Positions 51,217-60,716 of a stretch of DNA of 64,000 nt are shown piece after piece. The position numbers and the translations under genes are program-made. Source of the stretch: Streptomyces sp. NRRL F-525. Lineage in GTDB: Bacteria > Actinomycetota > Actinomycetes > Streptomycetales > Streptomycetaceae. The notes under the pieces are model-generated. The model searched no databases and was not told where the DNA came from. It was given only the letters and a program-made list of their open reading frames with translations. Numbering within the stretch: the stretch's first letter is position 1; each line of letters opens with the position of its first letter. The stretch is taken from NCBI RefSeq assembly GCF_000716605.1, contig NZ_JNXE01000007.1, positions 62,001-126,000 of the forward strand. Direction: 5' to 3'.

Positions 51217-51244
51217 TTGACCTTCCAACGGTGTCAGGGATCAA
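51217..51244. promoter_or_regulatory. MerR-type operator/promoter
   Basis: TTGACC at 51217-51222 starts a 28-bp pseudo-palindrome ending TCAA at 51244, in the 105-bp gap between the divergent MerR and amidohydrolase genes. A -35 hexamer overlapped by a dyad is the usual MerR arrangement. The -10 is not clear. Confidence 0.45.
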
Positions 51245-51300
51245 CACTGGCTCCCGCCACCCGCATTCCGCCGGGCGGCCGGCTCACCCAGGGAGCGCAC

Positions 51301-52086
51301 ATGATTCTCGACGCCCACAGCCATGTCCACGACCCGCTCGATGCCCATCTGTCGGCGCTCGACGCCGCAGGCGTGCACCGCACGGTGCTGTTCCCCACCC
51401 GCGCGCACCCGGAACGGGCCACCGACCTGGATTCCCTCCAGCACGAAATGGGCGCCCTGGAACGGGCGTTGGCCGGTGGTTCCGGCGACGACGGATTCGC
51501 CCTGGCGCTACGGGAGTTGGACGAGGCCCTCGCCGCGCACCCAGACCGCTTCCTCGGCTTCGGCTCCGTCCCTCTCGGCCGCCCCGATGCCGAGATCGCG
51601 GCCAGGGTGGAGCGCGACGTGACCAGCCCTGGGCTGTACGGCATCGGGGAGCTGACCCCGCCCCCGAACCGGGCGGCCCTCGTCGAACCGGTACTTCGCG
51701 CGGCGCACGACCACACCGGACTCCCCGTGGTCGTCCACGGCGCCGCGCCGACGACCGAGGCGGACGTCCGTACACTCGCCGAACTGGCCGCCCGCTACCC
51801 GAAGGTGCCGCTGGTCATCAGTCAACTGGCCGGAGCCCACTGGATGGTGGCCATTGAACTGGCCCGCGCCATCCCCAACCTCCACCTCGAACTCTCCACC
51901 GCGAACATCGTCTTCGCCGTCCGTCTCGCCATCCACGAACTCCCCACCCGCACGTTCTTCGGCTCCGACGCGCCCTACGGAGACCCGGTCGTCGCGCGCA
52001 CGACGGTGGAACGGGTCACGTCTCCGGGTGAGGTGCGTGACCGGGTGCTGGGCGGGAATCTGGCGGAGTTGCTGGGGATGGGGTAA
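51301..52086 (+). CDS. Amidohydrolase-fold (TIM-barrel) hydrolase
   Basis: 261 residues from ATG 51301. The N-terminal metal motif DAHSHVHDP (HxH), the middle VVVHGAAP with its conserved His and the late TFFGSDAPYGDP with its Asp fit the amidohydrolase_2 family of metal-dependent hydrolases or decarboxylases. Substrate unknown. Divergent from the MerR regulator, which probably controls it. Confidence 0.85.
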   Translation: MILDAHSHVHDPLDAHLSALDAAGVHRTVLFPTRAHPERATDLDSLQHEMGALERALAGGSGDDGFALALRELDEALAAHPDRFLGFGSVPLGRPDAEIAARVERDVTSPGLYGIGELTPPPNRAALVEPVLRAAHDHTGLPVVVHGAAPTTEADVRTLAELAARYPKVPLVISQLAGAHWMVAIELARAIPNLHLELSTANIVFAVRLAIHELPTRTFFGSDAPYGDPVVARTTVERVTSPGEVRDRVLGGNLAELLGMG

Positions 52087-52126
52087 CTGCGCCTAGCAGG
52101 GAGGGACTTGAGCCGGAAGAGTCGCC

Positions 52127-53425
<1,299 letters not shown>

Positions 53426-53459
53426 CGGTGCACCCCTTCGCCAATTGTGCTATTTCGGG

Positions 53460-53477
53460 CGACCGATCATTCGGTCG
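53460..53477. promoter_or_regulatory. TetR/PaaR-type palindrome upstream of paaK
   Basis: CGACCGA-TCAT-TCGGTCG, perfect seven-base arms. The core ACCG-N6-CGGT keeps the spacing I recall for the PaaR operator of Corynebacterium glutamicum. It is 35 bp before the paaK start on the minus strand, where a repressor would act. No regulator gene is adjacent. Confidence 0.6.
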
Positions 53478-53568
53478 ACGTGTGTGGGATCAGTAATCCA
53501 GCCAGCCACCCACCGGGGCAAGAGGTCTGCCCCCACTTTCTCCACGCGTCGCCCGGCGGAATGGCCGG

Positions 53569-53706
53569 GTGGATCTCCGTCCGGAACTGGTGCCACCGTC
53601 CGTGCCCGTGGTGCGCGTGGAGCAACTCGCCCGCGAAATAAGGCGGATTGAGCACCCCGAGCAGATCGTCGACGCGGAGCTGGCCTATCGCCCCATCGTC
53701 CTCTGA
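53569..53706 (+). CDS. Short frame of uncertain status (45 residues)
   Basis: GTG 53569 to TGA 53706 reads VDLRPELVPPSVPVVRVEQLAREIRR and then an acidic/hydrophobic end (QIVDAELAYRPIVL). Composition and codon use are protein-like, with about 80 percent GC at third positions, but there is no clear ribosome-binding site and no recognised family. It may be the C-terminal end of a lost gene. Confidence 0.3.
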   Translation: MDLRPELVPPSVPVVRVEQLAREIRRIEHPEQIVDAELAYRPIVL

Positions 53707-53786
53707 GGAAAACGAGGGCTTGAGGTAGTCGAGGACCTGAGGAACCGCCTTGCGGTGAGGCCCGGTCGGCGGTGAGGATCAGCCGC

Positions 53787-54650
53787 ATGCCGACCTTCAC
53801 CGCCACCGACGGCACCGAACTCGCCTACCACGTCCGGGGCGAGGGCGAGCCGTTGGTCGTCCTGCCCGGAGGGCCGATGCGCGCCTCCACATACCTCGGC
53901 GACCTGGGTGGGCTGGCCGCACATCGTCGGCTGATCCTGCTTGATCTCCGGGGCACCGGCGACTCCGCGGTACCGGCCGAGCGGACGTCGTACCGCTGCG
54001 ACCGACTCGTCGGCGACGTGGAAGTGTTGCGCGCCCACATGGGCTTGGACCATATGGATCTGCTCGCGCACTCGGCGGGCGGCAGCCTCGCGATGCTGTA
54101 CGCGGCCCGGTACCCCGAGCGAGTCGCACGCCTCGCCCTCATCACCGCCACGCCGTGGGCACTGGACATGCCGGCCACGCCCGAGGACCGGCTCACCGCC
54201 GCACGGCTACGGAAGAGCGAGCCGTGGTTCGAGGCCGCGTACCCGGCGTTCGAAGCATGGCTCGCGGGCACGGGGGACTTCGACCCGGTCTTCGAGCCCT
54301 TCTTCTACGGGCGTTGGGGTGCCGCCGCCGAGAAACACTCCGCGCTCGCCGACGAGGAGTGCAACGACGAGGCCGCCGACCTGTACTTCTCCGAGGGCGC
54401 CTTCGACCCACCCGCCACCCGGGCCGCCCTCGCGGAGCTGCCCGCTCCCGTCCTGGTCCTCGCGGGCGAGCTGGACGGCGGCCCCCGCCCCGACCTCGCC
54501 CGCCGCGCCGCCGACGTCTTCCAGAACGCGGAGTCGGCGGTGCAGCCGGGTGCCGGGCACTACCCGTGGCTCGACGACCCGGAGTGGTTCGTGCGGCGCG
54601 TCACCGCGTTCCTCGACGGCAGCGGCGGGGCTCTGCCCTCGGCAGAGTAG
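53787..54650 (+). CDS. Alpha/beta hydrolase (proline iminopeptidase-like)
   Basis: 287 residues from ATG 53787, preceded by GGTGAGG. Cap-containing alpha/beta hydrolase: oxyanion region VVLPGGPMRAS, LLDLRGTGDSAVP, nucleophile Ser in LAHSAGGSLAML, acidic LVLAGELDGGP and His in GAGHYPW. The RGTGDS block and length resemble prolyl aminopeptidase-type hydrolases. A similar but distinct hydrolase gene follows 37 bp downstream. Confidence 0.88.
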   Translation: MPTFTATDGTELAYHVRGEGEPLVVLPGGPMRASTYLGDLGGLAAHRRLILLDLRGTGDSAVPAERTSYRCDRLVGDVEVLRAHMGLDHMDLLAHSAGGSLAMLYAARYPERVARLALITATPWALDMPATPEDRLTAARLRKSEPWFEAAYPAFEAWLAGTGDFDPVFEPFFYGRWGAAAEKHSALADEECNDEAADLYFSEGAFDPPATRAALAELPAPVLVLAGELDGGPRPDLARRAADVFQNAESAVQPGAGHYPWLDDPEWFVRRVTAFLDGSGGALPSAE

Positions 54651-54687
54651 GCGGATGACGCGGCGGTCCACTGGATACGTTCCCGGG

Positions 54688-55440
54688 ATGGACACCGAGA
54701 TCCGCACCGTCAAGGCGAACGGCATCGCCCTCACCTGCCGCGCCTGGGGACCCGAAGACGCCCCGCCCGTCCTCCTGCTCCACTGCCGGGGCGCCGACGG
54801 CACCGACTGGACGCCGATCGCCGAGCGGCTGGCCACCGGAGCCGTCCCGTACCGCGTGTACGCCCCCGACCTGCGCGGCCACGGAACCAGCGACTGGCCC
54901 GGCACCGAGCTGGGCGCCACGGCGGAGGTGTACGCCTACGAGGCGATGCGGGGCGACCTGCTCGCCCTTCTCACCGTCCTCGGCATCGAACGCGTCGACG
55001 TCATCGGCCACTCCCTCGGCGGCATCGTCGCGTATCTGCTCGCGCAGGAGGCGCCTGGCGTCGTACGGCGGCTGGTACTGGAGGACGTGCCCGCGCCGAT
55101 CGCCTTCGATCCGCCGCGTCCGCCCACCGAACGACCGGCGGGGGAGCCGCCGTGCGACTGGGCCATGATCGAGGCCACGGACGCCCGAGCGAACGACCCC
55201 GACCCCATGTGGTGGGACCACATGGGGCGGATCACCATGCCCACGCTGGTGATTGCGGGTGGTCCCACCAGTGGGGTTCCTCAGGACCGGGTCGCCGTGC
55301 TCGCCGAACGGATCCCCGGCGCGCGGCTGGTGACCGTCGACGCCGGGCATCTCGTGCACGAGAACCGGCCGGAGGAGTTCCTCACCCTCGTGGAGGCGTT
55401 CCTGGTGGGGGCGGAGGTCACTTCGCGTAGGCCGTCATGA
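54688..55440 (+). CDS. Alpha/beta hydrolase
   Basis: 250 residues from ATG 54688. Core motifs: LLLHCRGADGTDW, APDLRGHGTSDWPG, nucleophile in VIGHSLGGIVAYLL, LVIAGGPTSGVPQ, His in DAGHLVHENRP. Related in fold but not close to the preceding hydrolase. Its 3' end overlaps the end of the convergent sulfatase-like gene by 23 bp. Substrate unknown. Confidence 0.88.
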   Translation: MDTEIRTVKANGIALTCRAWGPEDAPPVLLLHCRGADGTDWTPIAERLATGAVPYRVYAPDLRGHGTSDWPGTELGATAEVYAYEAMRGDLLALLTVLGIERVDVIGHSLGGIVAYLLAQEAPGVVRRLVLEDVPAPIAFDPPRPPTERPAGEPPCDWAMIEATDARANDPDPMWWDHMGRITMPTLVIAGGPTSGVPQDRVAVLAERIPGARLVTVDAGHLVHENRPEEFLTLVEAFLVGAEVTSRRPS

Positions 55441-57865
55441 AGCGGTCCCGGAACTTGTCCATGCCCAGTACCGGTGCGCTGTCGGCGGGCTTGAGGCCGT
55501 CCGTCCAGCCCCAGCTGGAGATCTTGTCCAGCACCTTCGGGTCGTGGGCGACGATGGTGATCGGCACGTCCCGGTCGGTGGTGCCACCGGTGACCGTCGG
55601 GACGGGCTGGTGGTCGCCGAGGAAGACGAGGACGGTGTTCTTGTTGCCGTAGCGCTGGACCCACTGGGTCAGGCTGTCCACGGAGTACTGGATGGCCTTG
55701 CGGTACTCGGTCCGCACACGCTTGGCGCTCTTCCAGACCTCCGTCGGGTTCGTGCCCTCCTTCTTGATCTGGTTGAAGATCGTGCCGTCGCCGAGCTGGT
55801 TCCAGGGGATCGTGTGGGCGATGGGTGACCAGGGGTTGTGGCTGGAGGCCAGGATGATCTCCGCCATGATCGGGTCACGGTTCTTCTTGCCGTACTCCAG
55901 CTTCTCGAAGGACTCCAGGCTGAACTGGTCCGGCACCGGCGTCCAGCTGAAGTACGGGCCGTTGTAGCCGAGATGGGTCGAGTCGTAGATGTTGTCGAGG
56001 CCGAAGTACTTGCCCTCGGGCCAGGACTTGCGGACGCCCGGGACGATGCCGACCGTGCGCCAGGCGCCGGTCTTCTGGAAATAGCTGGTGAGGGTCGCGC
56101 GGGTGCTCGTCGTCACGGTCCGGTAGCGCTGCTGGTTTTTGATCCACAGGCCGGACAGGAACGTCGAGTGCGCGAGCCAACTGCCCGCGCCGGTCACGGG
56201 CGACCGCAGCCACGCGCTGCGCGACGAGAAGCCGGCCGCCTTGAGCCGGGCGTCGCCCGCCGTGAGGGTCTTGTCCATCTCCGGTGCCATCGTCGGGTCG
56301 TCGAGCGCGACCCTGCCGTAGCTCTCGATGAAGGTGAACAGCACGTCCTTGCCGCGCAGTCCGGTGAGCAACTGGTTGGGCGGGGTCTTCGCGAAGGCGT
56401 CGACGGTGAGCTGCTTCTTGAAGACGTCGGCGTCTCCGAGGCCGTCGCGGACGTACTTCACACGGTTGGTGAGGAACTGGCTGTAGCCCTTGGTCGCGAG
56501 CGTGACGCCGCCGACCTGCACGCTCAGGGTGAAGCACATGATCCACGCGACACCGAGGACAAGTGTGGTGCGTACGGCCATGGGGCGGTGCCTGGCCATC
56601 ACATCCGCCAGCCGCACCATCGCGAGCGCGCTGCCCGCGAGCACGGCGATCAGCAGCACGATCACGCCGATGATCGCGAGCACCTCGCCCGTGTGACCGA
56701 ACGAGTCCTTCATCCAGTCCGCCGCGTCGCTCAGCAGCACCCAGTCGAAGACCAGGTCGAACGGCCGCGCCAGGGTCTCGTAGAACCCCATGTCGAGGCA
56801 CTTCAGCACGGTGGACAGCCCGACGAACGCACCCAGCACGACGGCGGTGACCCGCCGGGCCCGCGACGGCAGCGCGAGCAGCACGACCGCGAGCACGATC
56901 AGCTCCACGGGCAGCCGCAGAAACGACTGAAACGTCATCCGGTCGAGCCGGTCGGGCACGACAAGCGCGACGACCAGCAGCGCACCGGCCAGCACGCTGG
57001 TGCCCACCCCTACGGCACGTGCGGTGCGGGGGTAGCGGCGACGCCAGCCGAACCAGCCTGGGCGGAGGGGGAGTTGGGGGGATCGGTCGGTGGGGTCGGT
57101 GAGCGCGGTGGACTCCGCGGGCTCAGCGGCCTTGCTGGGCGCGGCTGACTTTGCGGGGTCAGTGGTCTCGGTGACTGCGGCGGACTCTGCAGTCTTGTCG
57201 GGCGCGGAGGGTTCTGTTCGGGCGCCGGTCTTTGCGGTCTCGCCGGGTTCGGCAGACCCTGTTGGGTTTGCGGATTCCGTGGACTCGGCGGAGGGTGAGG
57301 ATTCGCTGGGCGCAGCGGATTCAGCAGGCTCGCCGGACTCGGTGAAGTCAGCGGGCTCGGCGGGCTCGGCGGACTCGCCGGGTCCGGCAGGCACGGCGGA
57401 GTCGGCATGCTCGGCGGACTCTGCGACCTCGCTGGGCTTTTCGGGCTCGGCGGGCTGGGCGGATTCAGCAGGCTTGACGGACTGTGTGGGTACAGCGGGC
57501 TCTACGGGCTCAGCCGATTCCGGGTCCTCGGCAGACCGGGCGGGCTCGGCAGGCTGCGCCAGTTCAGCGGGCTTGTCGGACCCTGCGGATGCGGTGGATT
57601 CAGCAGGCTCGGCGGATTTCGCCGAACCGTCCGCGTCAGCCGAACCGTCCGCGTCGGCGGAGCCAGCAGCGTGGGTCGCGTCGGCCAGGTCAGCCGAGTC
57701 AGCCGTATCGGCTGGCTCCTGGGCCTCGGCCGCGTCGGCTGACGCGTGTGGCTCGGGTGGCTCCTGTTGTTCGGGTGATTCCGCGGCCTCCGGTGCCGCT
57801 GTCGGGTCGGTCTCCCCGGTGGCTTTCTGTTGCGCCAATGGGTGAGAGCGAGTGAAGAGCGGCAC
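55418..57865 (-). CDS. LTA-synthase/sulfatase-like membrane protein with long acidic N-terminus
   Basis: 815 residues from GTG 57865, chosen because GGAAGG lies upstream (an ATG at 57937 would add 24 residues). The first roughly 240 residues are a cytosolic low-complexity segment rich in Ala, Glu, Pro and Ser (AEPAES-type repeats). About five transmembrane helices follow, then an extracellular alkaline-phosphatase-superfamily domain: DVLFTFIESYGR, SWLAHSTFLSG with the probable nucleophile, ASSHNPW and the metal-binding FLGDHQP. Such proteins transfer phosphoglycerol or other groups onto wall polymers or lipids. Confidence 0.85.
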   Translation of the reverse strand: MPLFTRSHPLAQQKATGETDPTAAPEAAESPEQQEPPEPHASADAAEAQEPADTADSADLADATHAAGSADADGSADADGSAKSAEPAESTASAGSDKPAELAQPAEPARSAEDPESAEPVEPAVPTQSVKPAESAQPAEPEKPSEVAESAEHADSAVPAGPGESAEPAEPADFTESGEPAESAAPSESSPSAESTESANPTGSAEPGETAKTGARTEPSAPDKTAESAAVTETTDPAKSAAPSKAAEPAESTALTDPTDRSPQLPLRPGWFGWRRRYPRTARAVGVGTSVLAGALLVVALVVPDRLDRMTFQSFLRLPVELIVLAVVLLALPSRARRVTAVVLGAFVGLSTVLKCLDMGFYETLARPFDLVFDWVLLSDAADWMKDSFGHTGEVLAIIGVIVLLIAVLAGSALAMVRLADVMARHRPMAVRTTLVLGVAWIMCFTLSVQVGGVTLATKGYSQFLTNRVKYVRDGLGDADVFKKQLTVDAFAKTPPNQLLTGLRGKDVLFTFIESYGRVALDDPTMAPEMDKTLTAGDARLKAAGFSSRSAWLRSPVTGAGSWLAHSTFLSGLWIKNQQRYRTVTTSTRATLTSYFQKTGAWRTVGIVPGVRKSWPEGKYFGLDNIYDSTHLGYNGPYFSWTPVPDQFSLESFEKLEYGKKNRDPIMAEIILASSHNPWSPIAHTIPWNQLGDGTIFNQIKKEGTNPTEVWKSAKRVRTEYRKAIQYSVDSLTQWVQRYGNKNTVLVFLGDHQPVPTVTGGTTDRDVPITIVAHDPKVLDKISSWGWTDGLKPADSAPVLGMDKFRDRFMTAYAK
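57070..57810 (-). repeat. Low-complexity repeat region in the sulfatase-like gene
   Basis: On the coding strand about 740 bp encode an irregular AEPAES/ADSAE-type repeat with nine- to fifteen-base units, for example GGCTCGGCG-like steps on the plus strand. It accounts for nearly all of the N-terminal extension and keeps other frames open, creating spurious ORFs on both strands. Confidence 0.75.
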
Positions 57866-57996
57866 CCGAACTTCCTTCCGTGCTGAGCCCGGTGACGGCA
57901 TGGCGGACCTGGCCCGGGCCACCAGATTCGTCACCATCGGTACGGCCGCACGCTACCGTCAGTTCAATCGGGCCTGCTCGTTGACCCACTGTTGAC

Positions 57997-59616
57997 TCAC
58001 TGATCTGCGGAGACCGCCACCTCCCGCGCCCACCGGTAGTCCGCCTTGCCGCTCGGCGACCGCTGGATGGAGTCCGCGATCACCAACTGGCGCGGGATCT
58101 TGTACCCGGCGAGATGGCTTCGACAGTGCGTCTGGATGGCGTCCAGGGACGGCCGTTCCGCACCCGTGCGCAGTTGTACGACGGCTGCGACATGGTTGCC
58201 CCACTTCGCGTCCGGCACCCCGGCCACCAGCGCGTCGTAGACATCCGGATGCGACTTGAGCGCCTGCTCGACCTCCTCCGGATACACCTTCTCCCCACCG
58301 GTGTTGATGCACTGCGAGCCCCGCCCGAGGACGGTGACGACGCCCTCCTCGTCCACGGTCGCCATGTCGCCGAGCAGGACCCACCGCTGGCCGTCCTTCT
58401 CGAAGAAGGTCTCGGCGGTTTTCCTCGGATCGTTGTAGTAGCCGAGCGGTACATGACCGCACTGGGCGACCCGGCCGATCTCGCCGACGGCGACCGGTTC
58501 GTACGTAGCCGGATCCACCACCTGGGTACGGGAGTTGACGCGGATGCGGAAGGACTTCCCTGCCCCGGAGTCGGCCGTCGCCGTGCCGTTGAAGCCGGAC
58601 TCGGACGAACCGTAGTTGTTCAGCAGCATCGTGTTCGGGAGCAGTTCCTGGAACTGCCTTCGCACGGTCTCCGACATGATCGCGCCCGACGACGACACGC
58701 TGAACATCGACGAGCAATCGGTGCCCCTCATCGGCCCGTTGAGCGCGTCGATCAGCGGGCGCAGCATCGCGTCGCCGACCAGGGACATGCTGGTGACCTT
58801 CTCCTTCTCGATGGTCCGCAGCACCTCCTCCGGCACGAACTTCCGGTGGATCACGATGCGTTGGCCGAAGTTGAAGCCGATGAACGCGGTGAGTGTGGAG
58901 GTGCCGTGCATCAGCGGGGGAGTGGGGAAGAACGTGATCCCCGCCCCGCCGGCCGCGACCCGCTCCGCCAACTCCTCTGGTTTCTTGACGGGTTCACCCG
59001 TCGGCGCGCCACCGCCGAGCCCCGAGAAGAACAGGTCCTCCTGGCGCCACATCACACCCTTGGGCATCCCGGTCGTGCCACCGGTGTAGATGATGAACTG
59101 GTCGTCCGCCGACCGCGCCGGGAACCCGCGCTCGGGAGACCCGGCGGCCTCGGCGTCCGTGAAGGCCACCGCGGACACCTCCGGTCCGTCCTCCGGTGCC
59201 GCTCCCACCCGTACCAGGTGCCGCAGTTGCTCCGCACGCGGCAGCGCGGCCGCCACCCGCTCGGTGAACTCCGTGTCGAAGACCAGCGCCACGAGGTCGG
59301 CGTCTCGGTAGAGGTACACCAACTCCTCTTCTACGTAACGGTAGTTGACGTTGACCGGTACGACCCGCGCCTTGAGACAGCCCAGCACCGTCTGCAAGTA
59401 CTCGACGCCGTTGTAGAGATGGAGGCCGAGATGCTCACCCGGGCGTATCCCGGAGTCGATCAGATGATGGGCGACGCGGTTCGCGGCCGCGTCCAACTCC
59501 GCGTAGGTCAGGCGGCGTTCCGCGCCCGTGCCCGGGTGGTCGATGTACACGAGCGCCTCGCGGTCCGGGACCACGTCGACGACCGACTCGAACAGGTCGG
59601 CAATGTTGTACTCCAC
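57997..59616 (-). CDS. Acyl-CoA synthetase (FadD19-like)
   Basis: 539 residues from GTG 59616, next to AGGAGG; GTG 59619 and ATG 59646 are alternatives without better spacing. The N-terminal EYNIADLFESVVDVVPDREALVY is characteristic of the FadD17/FadD19 branch that activates steroid side-chain acids in mycobacteria. Motifs IIYTGGTTGMPKGVMWRQED, NNYGSSESGFNG, LGDMATVDEEGVVTVLGRGSQCINTGG and the C-terminal SPSGKADYRWARE are complete. Divergent from the enoyl-CoA hydratase gene, with the shared palindrome midway. Confidence 0.9.
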   Translation of the reverse strand: MEYNIADLFESVVDVVPDREALVYIDHPGTGAERRLTYAELDAAANRVAHHLIDSGIRPGEHLGLHLYNGVEYLQTVLGCLKARVVPVNVNYRYVEEELVYLYRDADLVALVFDTEFTERVAAALPRAEQLRHLVRVGAAPEDGPEVSAVAFTDAEAAGSPERGFPARSADDQFIIYTGGTTGMPKGVMWRQEDLFFSGLGGGAPTGEPVKKPEELAERVAAGGAGITFFPTPPLMHGTSTLTAFIGFNFGQRIVIHRKFVPEEVLRTIEKEKVTSMSLVGDAMLRPLIDALNGPMRGTDCSSMFSVSSSGAIMSETVRRQFQELLPNTMLLNNYGSSESGFNGTATADSGAGKSFRIRVNSRTQVVDPATYEPVAVGEIGRVAQCGHVPLGYYNDPRKTAETFFEKDGQRWVLLGDMATVDEEGVVTVLGRGSQCINTGGEKVYPEEVEQALKSHPDVYDALVAGVPDAKWGNHVAAVVQLRTGAERPSLDAIQTHCRSHLAGYKIPRQLVIADSIQRSPSGKADYRWAREVAVSADQ

Positions 59617-59691
59617 CACTCCTCCTGACGTCGGTTCGCCGGTCATCAGAGCAAAGGGCGCGGCAACTGTGAAGGGTCCGCGCAGAAGAAA

Positions 59692-59708
59692 TCTGACTGA
59701 GTGTCAGA
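59692..59708. promoter_or_regulatory. 17-bp palindromic operator, copy 2
   Basis: TCTGACTGAGTGTCAGA, arms TCTGAC/GTCAGA. It lies exactly midway between the divergent starts: 76 bp from GTG 59616 and 76 bp from ATG 59784. It matches the site at 46465-46481 at 14 of 17 positions. Confidence 0.7.
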
Positions 59709-59735
59709 AACCCCTTGTACTGGCAGGGCGCCTCC

Positions 59736-59749
59736 TGCAACCTGTTCTC
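59736..59749. promoter_or_regulatory. Possible KstR-like site
   Basis: TGCAACCTGTTCTC fits TnnAACnnGTTnnA except for the last base. It lies 34 bp before the enoyl-CoA hydratase start, next to the 17-bp palindrome. Confidence 0.4.
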
Positions 59750-59783
59750 GTTCCGGAGGCGGTACGGCGACGGGAGGACGACC

Positions 59784-60584
59784 ATGAGCGGTACGGAACA
59801 CCTGACCGTGCGGCGCGAGGGCGCCACACTGGTGCTCACGCTCAACAGACCCGAGGCCAAGAACGCGCTCTCGTTGCCGATGCTGGTCGGGCTCTACGAC
59901 GGCTGGGTCGAGGCCGACGCGGACGACGCGATCCGGTCCATCGTGCTGACCGGGGCGGGAGGTGCGTTCTGCGCGGGCATGGATCTCAAGGCGCTGGCCG
60001 GCAAGGGGATGGAAGGGCAGGAGTACCGGGATCGGCTCACTGCTGATCCGGATCTGCACTGGAAGGCGATGCTGCGGCACCATCGGCCTCGGAAGCCGGT
60101 GATCGCCGCGGTCGAGGGGTATTGCGTGGCTGGCGGTACGGAGATCTTGCAGGGCACCGATATTCGGGTTGCGGGGGAGTCGGCGACCTTCGGATTGTTC
60201 GAGGTGAAGCGGGGGCTCTTCCCGATCGGTGGCTCAACTGTCCGTCTCCAGCGGCAGATTCCGCGTACCCACGCGCTGGAGATGCTGCTCACCGGGCGGC
60301 CGTACAGCGCGCGGGAGGCGGCGGACGTTGGTCTGGTCGGGCATGTCGTGCCAGATGGTACGGCGCTGGCCAAGGCCCTGGAGATTGCCGAACTCGTCAA
60401 TTCCTGTGGGCCGTTGGCGGTTGAGGCGGTCAAGGCGTCGGTGTACGAGAGCGCCGAGATGACCGAGACGGAGGGGCTCGCCGCCGAACTCAAGCGCGGC
60501 TGGCCGATCTTCGATACCGCCGATGCGAAGGAGGGGGCTCGTGCCTTTGCGGAGAAGCGGGCGGCTGTTTACAAGCGGGCGTAG
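59784..60584 (+). CDS. Enoyl-CoA hydratase (crotonase family, EchA19-like)
   Basis: 266 residues from ATG 59784 with GGGAGG upstream. Crotonase fold: oxyanion-hole segments GAGGAFCAGMDLKAL and GYCVAGGTEILQGTDIRVA, then FEVKRGLFPIGGSTVRLQRQIP. Hydrates an enoyl-CoA. In this neighbourhood the substrate may be a steroid side-chain enoyl-CoA. The gap to the DUF35 gene (132 bp) contains a Streptomyces repeat element, so co-transcription is possible but not certain. Confidence 0.9.
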   Translation: MSGTEHLTVRREGATLVLTLNRPEAKNALSLPMLVGLYDGWVEADADDAIRSIVLTGAGGAFCAGMDLKALAGKGMEGQEYRDRLTADPDLHWKAMLRHHRPRKPVIAAVEGYCVAGGTEILQGTDIRVAGESATFGLFEVKRGLFPIGGSTVRLQRQIPRTHALEMLLTGRPYSAREAADVGLVGHVVPDGTALAKALEIAELVNSCGPLAVEAVKASVYESAEMTETEGLAAELKRGWPIFDTADAKEGARAFAEKRAAVYKRA

Positions 60585-60602
60585 ATGGGTCGGTCCGGTT
60601 GG

Positions 60603-60683
60603 GTCTGCGGGCGCGTTGTGGCTGGTCGCGCCCACGCGGCGGAGCCGCAGATACGGCACAGCCCCGCGCCCCTGGGTGGGGAT
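60603..60683. repeat. Streptomyces intergenic repeat (long form, inverted)
   Basis: Read on the minus strand it begins GGGGCGCGGGGCTGTGCC, contains the hairpin CTGCGGCTCCGCCGCG and ends GGCGCGACCAGCCACAACG. The first and last parts match the short element at 41911-41970; the central hairpin is extra. Same family, opposite orientation. Confidence 0.6.
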
Positions 60684-60716
60684 GCGCGGGCCCGACTGTT
60701 CAGTTAGGAGAATGTC

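Larger units (their letters stand above)
53426..53786. other. Gap between paaK and a hydrolase gene
   Basis: Contains the palindrome at 53460-53477 near the paaK start and a small plus-strand frame at 53569-53706. No other gene is recognised. Confidence 0.45.
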
